A stretch of 5,566 bases of DNA. Source: UBA3210 sp963623095. GTDB lineage: Bacteria > Bacillota_I > Bacilli_A > RFN20 > CAG-449. The position numbers were made by a program, and so were the translations under genes. This document shows positions 4,341 through 5,566 of this stretch, piece by piece; position 1 is the first letter of the stretch; every line of letters starts with the position of its first letter. The notes below the pieces were generated by a model. The model was not told the DNA's origin. It worked only from the letters and a program-made list of their open reading frames with translations, and searched no databases. The stretch spans positions 1-5,566 of the forward strand of contig CAVFKD010000051.1 of the NCBI GenBank assembly GCA_963623095.1. The letters run 5' to 3'.

Positions 4341-5566
4341 CTAATCTTTTAATTTATATTGACCAACATATCTAAGATCTAAACTAACCTTATTTTTAAT
4401 AATATCTAATATAAGTTTAAAGATACTATAATCATTTAGTTCAGAGATATATATGTCTTTTTTTACTTCTTTTTGATAATTAGGCAAAGGACTTAATTTG
4501 CTTAAATCGATAGGTTCTTCAAATATATAATATGTCGCATCTAAATAACATCCACATTCCTTATTAGAATGAATAAATTCATCAAATAAGGTTAAATGGC
4601 AATATGAATTACCATTAGAAACACTAAGAGCGAATAATTTGTCATCGAATATATGTAAGATTATATCTCTAGCTCTTGCCTTTTTTAGTAAGTCACATTC
4701 TCCTATTGGTACAAATAAATATCCATTTCTACTTTCTTTTTCAAAAACATCTTTATTTCTTGCAATAAATACATGTTTATTAATATAGAACATAGGAATA
4801 TTTGTTTTATTTTTACCAATGATTTTATAGGTAGCTTTTGATTTAATTCTTCTAAATTCATCATTTGGAACTAATTCCATCAAAGTATTGTCCATATTTT
4901 CATATGATCTAGATAAGATTTTCTTAAAGCAATCATCATTATCAATATATCTGGCACCTGAATAAGGGAAAATGGTAACTGGATATACCCAAGATGATAT
5001 AACAGGATTTTCATATCCAAATGTTTCATGACAATAAGTTAAATAGTATAAGTTTTCAAAATATGATGCTAATGATTCTTTAATTACTTTACTTGTGTAA
5101 TCAAAACGATCGAATAGCTCATCAGTTTGTTTATTGAAATAATGGAAGAGATGGAATAATTCATGAGCGAAGACTCTTTCAATAGTCTTCCTAATAAGTA
5201 TTCCATCATGTAAGTTACCCTTCTCCATAGTTTTAACATATAATGTAATTTTTTTAGTTATATGATTGAACTCACCATTTATAGTATAGGTAAACTTAAA
5301 GTTATCCATTTTAGTTTGAATATCATTCTTTAATTCATCATAATTAGGTCTTTCATTATTACCATAAGTTGACATAACTTCTTCTAAGATTTGCGATAAT
5401 CTATCTTGTAATTGATGAATTGATTTAATACCGTGTAAAGTATTTTCTAAATCACCCTTTTTATCATTATTACCGCATCTACTCATAATATAATCTTTTA
5501 TATTATTTAATGTGTATTTACCATCAGTTATGACTTTATATTCATCAGAGAATTCTACATAAATAG
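4341..5566 (-). CDS. HExxH zinc metallopeptidase with a C-terminal EVE/PUA-like region, 5' end beyond the window
   Basis: The frame stays open from the TAG stop to base 5566, giving at least 407 residues. The ATG at 5486 has no Shine-Dalgarno, and the 26 codons before it read as normal protein (SDEYKVITDGKYTLNNIKDY), so the true start is outside. Numbering from that internal Met, RVFAHELFHLFHYF (104-117) carries H108-E109-H112, and KESLASYFE (136-144) supplies E137, 25 residues later, as the likely third zinc ligand of a gluzincin-type site. The middle part has a WVYPVTIFPYSGARYI segment (166-181). Residues 252-362 (GYLFVPIGECDLL, ARDIILHIFDDKLFALSVS, YYIFEEPIDLSKL, IYISELNDYSIFKLILDII) follow the strand order of EVE/PUA-like domains found at the head of some McrA/McrB-type proteins, which read modified bases. 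That second assignment is from memory of patterns and is less sure. No signal peptide can be assessed. Confidence 0.88.
   Translation of the reverse strand, partial: IYVEFSDEYKVITDGKYTLNNIKDYIMSRCGNNDKKGDLENTLHGIKSIHQLQDRLSQILEEVMSTYGNNERPNYDELKNDIQTKMDNFKFTYTINGEFNHITKKITLYVKTMEKGNLHDGILIRKTIERVFAHELFHLFHYFNKQTDELFDRFDYTSKVIKESLASYFENLYYLTYCHETFGYENPVISSWVYPVTIFPYSGARYIDNDDCFKKILSRSYENMDNTLMELVPNDEFRRIKSKATYKIIGKNKTNIPMFYINKHVFIARNKDVFEKESRNGYLFVPIGECDLLKKARARDIILHIFDDKLFALSVSNGNSYCHLTLFDEFIHSNKECGCYLDATYYIFEEPIDLSKLSPLPNYQKEVKKDIYISELNDYSIFKLILDIIKNKVSLDLRYVGQYKLKD

Noticed and set aside
1..5566. Alternative genetic code in which TGA is tryptophan
   Set aside because: All frames are long without needing TGA read-through, visible Trp codons are TGG, and the five stops are TAA or TAG.

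Overview
This is a very AT-rich window in which every supported gene lies on the minus strand, so transcription runs from high to low coordinates. Most starts have good Shine-Dalgarno sequences (GGAGG or AAGGAGG types). All five visible stops are TAA or TAG, and tryptophan is TGG, so I see no sign of the mycoplasma code. Together this suggests a low-GC Firmicutes/Bacilli or Mollicutes-like bacterium, perhaps a gut anaerobe. That assignment is inference; there is no rRNA or marker gene to anchor it.

Layout in transcription order. (1) 5566-4341: a large ORF, open at the right edge, with a HELFH zinc-metallopeptidase core and a C-terminal region resembling an EVE/PUA-like domain. A 30-nt hairpin follows it. 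(2) 4214-3363: a 283-aa protein of unknown function that looks like two diverged copies of one unit, with its own candidate promoter. (3) 3290-2091: a three-part protein with a small beta-rich N-terminal module, a macro (ADP-ribose-binding) domain of atypical active-site sequence and a helical C-terminal module. It ends at a convincing intrinsic terminator. (4) 1958-1: a compact three-gene operon of an unknown 318-aa protein, an unknown 110-aa protein and an ADP-ribosylglycohydrolase cut by the left edge. An 18-bp dyad sits just upstream of its TATAAT box.

Two ADP-ribose-handling proteins, a macro-domain protein and an ADP-ribosylglycohydrolase, share one neighbourhood with several unrecognised proteins and a metallopeptidase. 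The simplest reading is an accessory locus concerned with ADP-ribosylation or NAD-derived ligands, possibly defence or conflict related. No ADP-ribosyltransferase or NADase is recognisable in the window. That functional link is inferred from context only. No tRNA, rRNA, CRISPR array, insertion sequence or phage structural gene was seen, and no gene-free stretch exceeds about 130 bases.
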